Shown here: in pieces, positions 7,921-16,289 of the stretch
Layout of the letters: every line of letters begins with the position of its first letter
Numbering within the stretch: position 1 is the stretch's first letter
Origin: Thermoplasmatales archaeon BRNA1
Lineage (GTDB): Archaea; Thermoplasmatota; Thermoplasmata; Methanomassiliicoccales; Methanomethylophilaceae
Direction: 5' to 3'
Assembly: GCA_000350305.1 (NCBI GenBank)
Contig: CP002916.1
Coordinates: forward strand, 62,001 to 126,000
DNA: 64,000 nt
Notes under the pieces: generated by a model
The model's database searches: none
Told to the model about the DNA's origin: nothing
What the model saw: only the letters and a program-made list of their open reading frames with translations
Program-made: the position numbers and the translations under genes

Positions 7921-9216
7921 TCAGAGTTCGTCTATAAGTGAGATGATGTCCTTGATCGGAAGTAGACGGGAGTCGACTTCTTGGGCCCGGTGGTACCTGA
8001 GGATGTCCTTCGCGGTCTGTTCCATGGCGGGGAACGCGCTGCGGGTGAGCTGGTTGGCGTAGATGACGATGTTCACACCATGTTCAGCAAGTTCCGATTC
8101 GGTGATGGAGTTGAAAGAGGTCGGGACGACCACGATGGGAGTGTCCTTGTTCTCCTTCCTGAACAGGTCGCAGAACTCGAGGATCTCCGCGGGATCATTT
8201 TTCCTGCTGTGGATCATGATTCCGTCCGCTCCCGCGGCAACATATGCCCTGGCCCTGGCTAAAGCGTCATCCATGCCCTGTTCCAGGATGAGGCTCTCGA
8301 TCCTGGCGATGATCATGAAGTCATCGGTGAGCTGCACCCTCTTCCCGGCCTTGATCTTCTCGCAGAAGTTCTCGATGGAGTCCTGGGTCTGTTTGACCTC
8401 GGTGCCGAAGAGGGAGTTCTTCTTGAGACCTGTCTTGTCTTCGATGATGACCGCGGACACGCCCATCCTCTCGAGGGAGCGTACGATGTAAACGAAGTGC
8501 TCGGGAAGCCCTCCGGTGTCGCCGTCGAAGATGATCGGCTTGGTGGTGACCTCCATGACGTCATCTATGGTCCTGAACCTGGAGGTCATGTCGACGACCT
8601 CGATGTCGGGCTTGCCCTTGGCGGTGGAATCGCAGAGGGAGCTCAGCCACATGGCGTCGAACTGATCAATCTCGCCGTTGTGCTCCACGCAGGTCTTCTC
8701 GACGATGAGCCCGGTAAGGCCGCTGTGAACCTCCATAGCCTTGACGATGGGGCGGAGTGCCAGGAGCTGCTTCAGACGCTTCCTCCTATACTCGGGCATG
8801 GCGAGCTTCTCCTTGATCCTGGCATCCTCCCTCCTCACGCTCTCGCTGAAGGTGTAGGGGACGTCGATAATTTTGCCGCCGTAGGGGGCGATGAGCTTCT
8901 CGGCGTTGTCACGGATGGCCTTCATGGCACCGGTCTTCCAGTTGTCGCCGTGGATGATGTAATCGGGACGGATCTGCTTGACGATGCCGTCGTACATGAC
9001 ATCGTCCTGGACGAGGACCCTGGTGACCCCGGGGATGGCCTCAATCATCTTGAAGCGGTCCTCGAAGGAGACCGTCGGGAACTTGTTGTAGCGGATCGTG
9101 GCCTTGTCGGAAAGGACCCCCACGTAAACGTCGCCGTACTTCTGGGCGTTCTTGATGATGTTGAGGTGCCCCTCGTGCACGATGTCCGTGCTGAAACAAG
9201 TGTAGACGATTGCCAT
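7921..9216 (-). CDS. aepX: Phosphoenolpyruvate mutase with N-terminal cytidylyltransferase-like domain
   Basis: 431 residues. Residues 1-135 form a TagD/CTP_transf-like domain: TCFSTDIVHEGHLNIIKNA contains the HxGH-like site, followed by GVLSDKA and HGDNWKTG. Residues about 145-431 are the PEP mutase: FDGDTGG, then the diagnostic EDKTGLKKNSLFG, which matches the EDKxxxxxNS signature that separates true PEP mutases from isocitrate-lyase relatives. It makes the C-P bond by converting PEP to phosphonopyruvate. It heads the operon with the decarboxylase. The N-terminal domain implies a second nucleotidyl-transfer step besides that of the 4962-6791 fusion. Confidence 0.94.
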   Translation of the reverse strand: MAIVYTCFSTDIVHEGHLNIIKNAQKYGDVYVGVLSDKATIRYNKFPTVSFEDRFKMIEAIPGVTRVLVQDDVMYDGIVKQIRPDYIIHGDNWKTGAMKAIRDNAEKLIAPYGGKIIDVPYTFSESVRREDARIKEKLAMPEYRRKRLKQLLALRPIVKAMEVHSGLTGLIVEKTCVEHNGEIDQFDAMWLSSLCDSTAKGKPDIEVVDMTSRFRTIDDVMEVTTKPIIFDGDTGGLPEHFVYIVRSLERMGVSAVIIEDKTGLKKNSLFGTEVKQTQDSIENFCEKIKAGKRVQLTDDFMIIARIESLILEQGMDDALARARAYVAAGADGIMIHSRKNDPAEILEFCDLFRKENKDTPIVVVPTSFNSITESELAEHGVNIVIYANQLTRSAFPAMEQTAKDILRYHRAQEVDSRLLPIKDIISLIDEL

Positions 9217-9264
9217 GATAATCCCGATTAGTCACCCGTATGGTGTTCTTTGATTTTTAGATAA

Positions 9265-10515
9265 TCATGCCTGAGGGGCGGTTGACTGGTTCGTTTTCAG
9301 GCCCCTCGACTCTTTGAGGTGTTTGATGCTCGAGTAGAGGATGATGAGCATTATCCCGAACGTGCAGAAACTCTTGATCATCGGTACGCTGGGGACAAGT
9401 GCGAATATCAGTGCGAACAGCACCGTTATGATCTGTGTGGGTCTGTCCCATCTCTCGTATTGGGTGATGAAGAAGATGAATCCGGGGAGCAGGTAGAGGA
9501 AACCGTAGGTGGTGGATACCCCGACGCCGATGGCCATGTTGCATCCGAGCAGGGTGATCGCCTGCCACAGCGGCATTTCCCTGTCAAAGACGATTAGCAG
9601 AAGGGAACCAGCCAGGAAGAACAGCGTTACCGGGAGTCCGATGTAATTCAGGTTGTCGTCGAAGAAATACAGTCCGAAGGCAGCGAACCATTCGCGGATC
9701 CCAATACGGCTCCTGCTGGTGTCGTGGGGCGAGGAGAACGAGAATAAGTTATCGAGGAACGATATCGGATCCCCGTCCGTAAAGAGGAATGATACCAGGA
9801 ACACTCCTGCGACGAGTCCGACGCAGATGAGGAATTCTTTGATCTCCCTTTCGCGGAGGATCAGGATGGCGAGGAGGGCGGGATACAGCTTGATGCCCGT
9901 TGCGATTGCGAGGCAGACGTAAGACGCGTATCTGATCCATTTTTTCTCGGAGCGGTATCCGAGGATGAACAGGAGCATGAAGACGATTGCATAGAAGATG
10001 CAGTTCCCCCTCTGGATGGCGTACAATGCCGGGAGGGAGAAAAGGATGAAGAAGAACAGGAGTTCCGTTTTTGAAACCGAATATCTCCGGGATACGAGGC
10101 GCTGAAATACGAAATGAACCGCGTAGATGCCCAAAGCCATGAAGATTACGAACACAACGATGGATGAGTCGGATGTAGACAGGATACGTGCTAGATTGTC
10201 TCCAGTTCCATCGGCGTAGGGGATTGTAATCCATCCTATGAATGCATAAACTCCTGTGATTATGGGAGGATAGATCACCTTCCATTTTGAATATGGGTTA
10301 TCGGAGCTATACATGACGCTATCGAAGTGATCTCCGAAAACGTAACTCGCAGGATTAAAGTCGATAACGTGGTAGAAGTAATCTCCTCTTGTCAATAGGA
10401 GTAAACAAAGAAGAACCACAAGAGACAGGGCAGATAGAACAAGAAACAGCATCGATGCTGACGATATTGTCTTCTGAATCGTTTTCCTTATCAGAGTTGA
10501 TGAAGTGGTAATCAT
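9265..10515 (-). CDS. GT87-like (DUF2029) polytopic glycosyltransferase
   Basis: 416 residues with about ten transmembrane helices. A first extracytoplasmic loop follows TM1 (residues about 45-90), then AIQRGNCIFY near 165, matching the conserved RGN motif of GT87/DUF2029 mannosyltransferases, and GIKLYPALLAILILRER, the K-xYP element of the same family. Such GT-C enzymes use polyprenyl-phosphate sugars on the outer membrane face. It follows PEP mutase at 49 bases on the same strand. A related but broken gene is at 34920-36190. Substrate unknown. Confidence 0.75.
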   Translation of the reverse strand: MITTSSTLIRKTIQKTISSASMLFLVLSALSLVVLLCLLLLTRGDYFYHVIDFNPASYVFGDHFDSVMYSSDNPYSKWKVIYPPIITGVYAFIGWITIPYADGTGDNLARILSTSDSSIVVFVIFMALGIYAVHFVFQRLVSRRYSVSKTELLFFFILFSLPALYAIQRGNCIFYAIVFMLLFILGYRSEKKWIRYASYVCLAIATGIKLYPALLAILILREREIKEFLICVGLVAGVFLVSFLFTDGDPISFLDNLFSFSSPHDTSRSRIGIREWFAAFGLYFFDDNLNYIGLPVTLFFLAGSLLLIVFDREMPLWQAITLLGCNMAIGVGVSTTYGFLYLLPGFIFFITQYERWDRPTQIITVLFALIFALVPSVPMIKSFCTFGIMLIILYSSIKHLKESRGLKTNQSTAPQA

Positions 10516-10606
10516 TTCTCACCATCATAGACTGGTTAATCGTGAACGAGCGCTTAGGTATATGTGGTAAACCGTCGATGGCTCTTTGAGTCTTTTAGGT
10601 AACTCT

Positions 10607-10616
10607 TATTATATTA
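10607..10616 (+). promoter_or_regulatory. TATA box for the first UXS copy
   Basis: TTATTATATT lies 19-28 bases upstream of the ATG at 10635, the distance expected for a leaderless archaeal transcript. Confidence 0.5.
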
Positions 10617-10634
10617 ATTGGCATCCCCGATAGT

Positions 10635-11729
10635 ATGTCGAATAAGCAACTGAAAGCCGACCTGGAATACACCCTGGGGAGACTTTCCAAGGAAGAGCAA
10701 GAAAAAATGCAGAACAAGACCGTTCTTATTACAGGTTGCGCCGGTTTTCTTGGATTCTACTTTATGCACTTTTTCAGGGAGTTTGGCGACAAACTTGCCG
10801 TGAAGAAAGTGATTGCGTTAGACAATTTCATGCTCGGAACCCCGGATTGGCTGAAGGAGTTCGAAAAAGACAACAGATTCATCATTCGCAAATTCGACAT
10901 TATCAAGGATCGCATCGAGAGCATCGAGGAGGCTAAAGACGCCAATTACATCATCCACATGGCATCGATTGCGTCTCCGACATTCTACAGACAGTATCCG
11001 ATTGAAACACTCGATGCCAATATTTGGGGACTTAGGAACCTCTTTGATTATTATGTAGACAAGAAGGTAGACGGATTCCTGTTCTTCTCTTCCAGTGAGA
11101 TATACGGTGATCCTGTCCCTGAGGCCGTGCCAACATCGGAGGATTATTTCGGTAATGTCTCCTGCACTGGCCCCCGCTCCTGTTACGATGAATCCAAGAG
11201 GTTCGGAGAGACGATGTGTATGCTTTTCGCTCAGAAATATGGCATGCCGATTGCGGTAGTGAGGCCGTTCAACAACTACGGTCCAGGTATGAGGCTTGGT
11301 GACAAGCGCGTCCCTGCTGATTTCCTCAAGAACGTTATTGAAGGGAAGGACATCGTTATTCTCTCCAACGGAAGCCCTACCAGGACGTTCTGTTATGTTG
11401 CAGATTCGGTTGCAGGATACCTCAAAAGTCTTCTTCACGGAGAATATGATTACTTCAATATTGGTGTAGAGTCTCCTGAAATCTCCATGACTCAGCTTGC
11501 AGAGATCTATAAAGAGGCTGGGAAGGAGATTTTCGACTACAATGGAGAAGTCAAATACGCAACCTCTGAAGATCGCCAGTACCTTACCAACAATCCTCAG
11601 AGAAGGTGCCCGAATATCTCCAAGGCACGCAAGATCTTGGATTACAATCCTACAATCAAGGTGGACGAGGGAGTTAGGCGTTTTATGAGGTACATGAAAG
11701 AAGAGCTTCAAAGCAGGGGGGCCAACTGA
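10635..11729 (+). CDS. UDP-glucuronate decarboxylase-like NAD-dependent SDR, copy 1
   Basis: 364 residues, extended SDR. NAD-binding ITGCAGFLGFYF at residues 33-44, Ser/Thr-rich FFSSSEIYGDP near 150 and active-site GPRSCYDESKR near 180 (YxxxK), the pattern of UDP-xylose synthase (UXS). It should oxidise and decarboxylate UDP-glucuronate to UDP-4-keto-pentose/UDP-xylose. The stop overlaps the ATG of a UDP-sugar dehydrogenase by one base. The same pair occurs intact at 18295-20658. The proteins are nearly the same but the DNA differs at many third positions, and this copy is poorer in G/C, so it is not a recent duplicate. Whether it is still useful is unclear, since its partner is broken. Confidence 0.88.
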   Translation: MSNKQLKADLEYTLGRLSKEEQEKMQNKTVLITGCAGFLGFYFMHFFREFGDKLAVKKVIALDNFMLGTPDWLKEFEKDNRFIIRKFDIIKDRIESIEEAKDANYIIHMASIASPTFYRQYPIETLDANIWGLRNLFDYYVDKKVDGFLFFSSSEIYGDPVPEAVPTSEDYFGNVSCTGPRSCYDESKRFGETMCMLFAQKYGMPIAVVRPFNNYGPGMRLGDKRVPADFLKNVIEGKDIVILSNGSPTRTFCYVADSVAGYLKSLLHGEYDYFNIGVESPEISMTQLAEIYKEAGKEIFDYNGEVKYATSEDRQYLTNNPQRRCPNISKARKILDYNPTIKVDEGVRRFMRYMKEELQSRGAN

Positions 11730-11970
11730 TGCCTACGGTGACTGTGTTCGGACTTGGTTTTGTCGGACTGACAACTGCGCTCGGTTTCTCTCATATCGGA
11801 TGCAAAGTCTACGGAATCGAAGTCGATGAGCGTCGTAAAGACATTCTTCGCTCCGGAAAGCTTCCGTTTTCGGAGCCTTATATGGAGGACGTTCTTAACA
11901 AACATCTAGGAAAGCAGTTCATCGTTTGTGACGATGTGAAGGAGGCCGTCCGCTCCTCTGATTACATTTA
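11729..11970 (+). pseudogene. UDP-sugar 6-dehydrogenase, truncated by IS insertion
   Basis: Starts like the intact dehydrogenase at 19390 (VFGLGFVGLTTALGFSHIG, then YGIEVDERRKDILRSG) but after about 80 residues the frame reads into the terminal repeat of an insertion sequence and stops at a TAA. Only the start of the NAD domain remains; the catalytic Cys and sugar-binding domain are missing. The gene does not resume on the far side of the IS, so further DNA was lost. Confidence 0.93.
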
Positions 11971-13822
11971 TTAATGAGTTCACGAACTAACGTACTATAT
12001 CAGCTCTGGGACTTCTTTGGCTTACCGCGTTTTCTCGGTGGCTTGTCCGGGTTCTTCCTTCTATCGGACCTGTCGAGTAACCCTTTTATGGTCTCGGTCT
12101 TCACACGGCCTTTTGCGAGATGCAGAACGACCATCTCATCCAGGGCATATTCGAAAGGGTGGACCCACCCTTTCGAATCGCGTCCGGGGTTTTCATCGTC
12201 ACAATCCGTCTTTCTCCATACTCCCGAGAGATCATCGAGGATGTCTCCGAAGGACATCTCGCCCAACAGTCCCGAATCACGAGCACATTTCAGCATCCTG
12301 CAGGTTATTGTCGTAGCGATGAGATTCACGAACTCCTCCCCGATGACCGTGTAATCATCCTGTACATCCGTCGTCGCCAAGTCGATGTCGTTCTTGTAGA
12401 ATCTGAAGACCATCTCGATAAGCCAGCGTTCGGAGTATATTGCATAAGCATCCTCCGGTTTCAGATCCTCATCGGAGAGGAATGTGATTGTTCCGAACTG
12501 CTCCTTCTCGGAGAATTTGTCGTTATCGAATTCACCGTTCAGACGCCTGAGGTAGGCCGCCTCTTCGATGGCGGCCTTCTCAGGATCCCTGAACGAATAG
12601 AGGAACCGTCCTCCTTTGAGTCTGGTTTTCTTGAAGAGGATGCCGGAATCGTAACCCGGCAGGAGTCCGGTGAATTCCATCATCTTATTCGTCTTTATCC
12701 GGGTGTCGTTACGTTTCAAAGGGGTTATGAAATGCAGATTCGGACGCTCATCCAGCTCCTTCGATATTTTGGAAGGGGGGAATCCCTTGTCCGTAACGAG
12801 GATTCCTGAACGGACATCGTTATCGCAGATGAAAGCGGAGTATGCGGCGGCATCAATCTCATTCCCCGGGAACACTTCGGAACAAACAATCTCCTTCTTC
12901 TCCAGATCGTATGCGAAAATCACCGAGATGTTCCGAATGCCTTTCACACGCCCTTTGAACGAGAACCCCGACAGGTCGTTTACCGAACTGTTGTCTTCCT
13001 TGAGCATGCCGTCTATGATGAGGTGATGCCCCGGCATCACCCTCTCGAGACGTGCGGCAGTGAATGCCGCACGGATGGTACCGTCCATACCGATATTGCG
13101 GTACAGCTCTGTCATCGCATTCTTCCCAACATTCACCCCAGGATACCAATGGCCTACGAACGTGCGGTTGTATTCCATGCTCATTCTTTTGGCTTTGATG
13201 CCGGGTTTGATCACTTTCAGAAGAGCGGAAACATAGGCACGCATCGCATAATCAATATCCATCGTACCCAACAAATCCTCCATAAGATCACCGGATTCTC
13301 TTCTGGCGAATGCCGCTGCTCCGTAAGATCTGGAGTCGGGACCGTTCACGGCAGGTTCGTCCCGTACCGGGACGAACCTCCCTTCGAAGATGTAGCCGAT
13401 GATTCCTCCATTGATGGGCTGCGGATTGCCGCCCGGTACGTACTTCACACCAACACGGGCACGTACCCCGTAATGCTTGGGTCCTTCGCATTTGTTCTCG
13501 ACAACCACCGTGTTCGGCGGCCTAGGCACTTTTCTGATCTCTTCCGGCACTCCCATCGATTCACCTGACCCTATTTTATATGGTACAAATACTGTATAAC
13601 GTACTATATATTTAAACAAATCGATATGGATTTGGCAGGGAAAACAGGTCTCACGGACACTTTCGGAAATGTATGCCTGCCGTCCCCGGCAGGCGGATCG
13701 GAAAGGAATCGGGGAATGTGGACAGAATGAATGAGAAAAAAGTGCAGTTCGAAAAGAATATGTGGTTCAGAAAGAGGATTGCGTCATTTTTGATATAGTA
13801 CGCCACCTCGTGAACTCATTAA
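11971..13822. mobile_element. Insertion sequence, IS1634/IS4-like, 1.85 kb
   Basis: Bounded by 32-base imperfect inverted repeats at 11971-12002 and 13791-13822; both begin TTAATGAGTTCACGA and end CGTACTATATCA (inner strand), differing at a few central bases. It contains one transposase gene whose stop lies in the left repeat. TTAA is present at both outer edges, either as the end of the repeat or as a 4-base target duplication. It interrupts the UDP-sugar dehydrogenase at 11729. Confidence 0.9.
12000..13556 (-). CDS. IS1634/IS4-type DDE transposase
   Basis: 518 residues from the ATG at 13556; an in-frame start at 13619 adds 21 residues, but a TATA-like TTTTATATGG (about 13573-13582) lies between the two, favouring the shorter form. 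DDE residues: D in LIIDGML, D in LVTDKGFP, and E in YSERWLIEMVFRFYK, exactly the Y-2-R-3-E-6-K signature of the IS4 superfamily. The C-terminus is basic (RRKNPDKPPRKRGKPKKS). No frameshift or internal stop, so it may be active. Confidence 0.92.
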   Translation of the reverse strand: MGVPEEIRKVPRPPNTVVVENKCEGPKHYGVRARVGVKYVPGGNPQPINGGIIGYIFEGRFVPVRDEPAVNGPDSRSYGAAAFARRESGDLMEDLLGTMDIDYAMRAYVSALLKVIKPGIKAKRMSMEYNRTFVGHWYPGVNVGKNAMTELYRNIGMDGTIRAAFTAARLERVMPGHHLIIDGMLKEDNSSVNDLSGFSFKGRVKGIRNISVIFAYDLEKKEIVCSEVFPGNEIDAAAYSAFICDNDVRSGILVTDKGFPPSKISKELDERPNLHFITPLKRNDTRIKTNKMMEFTGLLPGYDSGILFKKTRLKGGRFLYSFRDPEKAAIEEAAYLRRLNGEFDNDKFSEKEQFGTITFLSDEDLKPEDAYAIYSERWLIEMVFRFYKNDIDLATTDVQDDYTVIGEEFVNLIATTITCRMLKCARDSGLLGEMSFGDILDDLSGVWRKTDCDDENPGRDSKGWVHPFEYALDEMVVLHLAKGRVKTETIKGLLDRSDRRKNPDKPPRKRGKPKKSQS

Positions 13823-13832
13823 TTGATTGGAT

Positions 13833-13850
13833 GGTCACATCATTGTGACC
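13833..13850. repeat. Short perfect hairpin beside the IS
   Basis: GGTCAC and GTGACC arms of 6 bases with a 6-base loop lie just outside the right IS end. Possibly an end or terminator of the neighbouring degraded element. Confidence 0.35.
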
Positions 13851-13859
13851 GAATTGTAT

Positions 13860-15549
13860 TCAGGAACCTTCGTAATCCTCTTGGAGACGTTCATCTTCCT
13901 CGAGAAGTTCTTTGACCTGACCTCGCCACTTTGTGACTGCTGAACGAAGTCTGGCCCATTTGCCACTTATGGATTTGCATAGCATCCGCTGCACGATGCT
14001 TCGATGATCGCGGTCCCGAATGTGTGTTTTCAGGCCGGAATTACCAGATTTCCTTCAAGATCCGCACGGATATTGCCAAAAATCTCCCTCGAGATAGGAT
14101 TCCAATTGCTGTAGATAGCCTGTTTCCTGTGCCCGTTCCCGATTATCCTCGTAAGTGTCAAATGGCCTAACGACGAAACGATGGATTCGGTGTTCGGTTT
14201 CTCGATTACGGTCTTGGTCCTTCCCCGTTTGTTCTCCGTTTTTTCTACGCCTTTCATCTCGTATCTTGCCATGGCTATCGCAGTCTCGGAAAGAAGGGCC
14301 AGCATCATCGATCCGCGGATCGATGATTCACTCCATACCCTCAGAGGCTTCAATCCAGTGACTCTTTTCAGGGAGTGGATCAAATGTTCTACGGTGACCC
14401 TTGCACGATACTTGTCGAGAGCTTCCAGCGGTGTCAATTGTTCCGAGGATTCCAGTTTGAAAATCCCTGCACGGGCACCCATGATCTCCCTGATGATGCC
14501 TTCCCTCTCGTTCTCTTCGAATGTGAATTTGGTCTGCAGACTCACCTTCACCTCGATATCTGCGAGTACGTTCCTCTTCACGGTAACGAAATCAGACTTC
14601 CTGAAATGCCCGCCCTCATAGGTCTTCACCGCTTCGACCATGCGGTCGAAGCTCCTGGAAGCGGAATGGTACGAACGGTACCAATTGTCCAGGGAGAAGA
14701 ACAGATACGTCGTCCTTCCGGACGAATCGAAGGTATGTTTCTTGCAGCACACCCCGTCCTCCACATATTCCCATTTGCACTCGGGATCGGCTATCCTCTT
14801 GTCATCGGAAGCGTTCATCTTCACCCTGGTGAGATACTTGTGCCCCGATTTCACTATGGAATCCAATATGTCTCCAGAGGCTCCCCCGTTGTCCACGATT
14901 ATCCACGACCCTTCCCGAATCATGGAGAAGATATCCGGCAGGGCATCCCGGTATTGCTCAGGGTCGGAAGTGTTCCCTTTGTATGCCCTCATGAAGAATG
15001 GGATCCTCGATTTCTGGAGTTCCGCTGTCAGGAACTCCACCTGTTTCCTGCTCTGGTCCCTGAAATCCCTTGGGTACCCCACGGCCCCGAGCTCCGCTTC
15101 GGGGCCGTTTACCACCACTGCCGAACCGTCGATGTTCACATCAGTGTTCTCGAAATGATTCTTGCATCGAGACCTTCCCACAGTCTCACTAGGATCTCAT
15201 CGCTGTGATCCCCTATGAGCGAAATAGCACGGTTAATGGTCCTCTGCGACAAACCCGAATCCAATCCGAGTTCCTTCCTCACATCCCTGTTCTTCAGCCA
15301 ATCGGAACACCTGCTCATGGAATTGCTGCCCATGAGGATGTGCGTGCACATCGCTGTAAGGATCCTGCTCATGGGTACACCACGGTGCTTGAACGTATCC
15401 ACAAAGTCCAATACGCCTGTGGCACCGAGATAATGTTCGATTGTTTTTACGAGCCCCGTCGGAACTGATATATTCTCGTTCGGACTGGGAAGTTCCGTCC
15501 CAGTCGTTAAGGTTCTTTGTGTCATAACTGAACATTCCGGCCGGGACAC
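13860..15549 (-). pseudogene. Second IS4-superfamily transposase, frameshifted
   Basis: An N-terminal piece (15136-15549, 137 residues) and a C-terminal piece (14030-15181, no good start of its own) lie in different frames and overlap around 15136-15181, so one frameshift splits the gene. DDE residues are in NIDGSAVVV, IIVDNGGASG and YRARVTVEHLIHSLK. The catalytic residues survive in the C-terminal piece. After the TGA at 14030-14032 the same frame stays open for 56 more codons to another TGA at 13860-13862, with a charged coiled-coil-like tail (KELLEEDERLQEDYEGS), so the stop at 14030 may be a nonsense mutation. The element ends were not found. The sequence differs from the transposase at 12000. 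Confidence 0.75.
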
Positions 15550-15606
15550 TTTTTGCTTTCGGTCCCAAAGCCAAAAATCAATGTTCAGTTGCTCTTGGTG
15601 GCGAGG

Positions 15607-16238
15607 TTAGGCTTTGAATCTTTGGTCGAGTTCGGGTATCCTGGCACTGTTTGTTTTCATGTAAATTTTGGCGAGTTCGATGAGTGCCATCGGGTCGCCG
15701 GAGTCGGCGGCTACTAGGAAGTACTCCTCCGCTTTGGCGAGGTCCTTTTCAGTTCCTTCTCCCTGGAGATGCATGGAGGCTGCGTTGAACGCTCCCTCGG
15801 GATTGCCTTCCTCTGCGGATCTTGTGAAGCAGTCGAGTGCCTTTTCGAAGGATTGTTCGGTACCTTTGCCTTCGTAATACATGTAGCCGAGATAATCGAG
15901 AGCGTAGGGTTCGTTCTGTTCAGCAGCGAGGGATACCCACTTGAATGCCTTTTTGTCAGATTGCTCCCCGCCTTCCCCGTCGAGGTACATCCTTCCGAGG
16001 AGGCTTGGGCTTCGGGATCCCCAGCTTCCGCAGCGGAACGGAAGTATCCTGCCGCTTCCTTGGGAGATCCGAGTTTGGGGTCGGCAATGATGAGCTTGCC
16101 GAGCTCCAGCTGGGAGAGGACGTGGTTCTTGGAGGCAGCTGCATGGAACTGTTCGGCAGCCATTTCTGGATTGTCTTGTTCCAGGTATTCCAGACCCTTT
16201 TCGTACAGTGCCTCGATTTCTTCAGAGGAGAAGTCCAT
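15607..16238 (-). pseudogene. Sel1-repeat (TPR-like) protein with single-base frameshift
   Basis: Reading from 16238 gives an N-terminus MDFSSEEIEALYEKGLEYLE and Sel1 units such as GYFRSAAEAGDPEAQ. Around 15996-16004 the frame is lost; in the next frame the repeat continues as LGRMYLDGEGG, AAEQNEPYALDYLGYMYYEG and further units to 15607. Restoring one base at GCCTCCTCGG would join both into about 210 residues. Sel1 proteins are scaffolds. Either a true pseudogene or a sequencing error. It is alone between an IS and a membrane glycosyltransferase. Confidence 0.85.
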
Positions 16239-16289
16239 GCATGAAACATGGGCGGGACATAATAAAAGATGTGCGCAGGGAAACTATAT

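Noticed and set aside
11729-11974. Pyrrolysine read-through of truncated genes
   Set aside because: The order is known for UAG decoding, but the dehydrogenase stops at TAA and the frameshifted genes stop at TGA, and homology breaks at the IS or at a frameshift, so no UAG decoding is involved.
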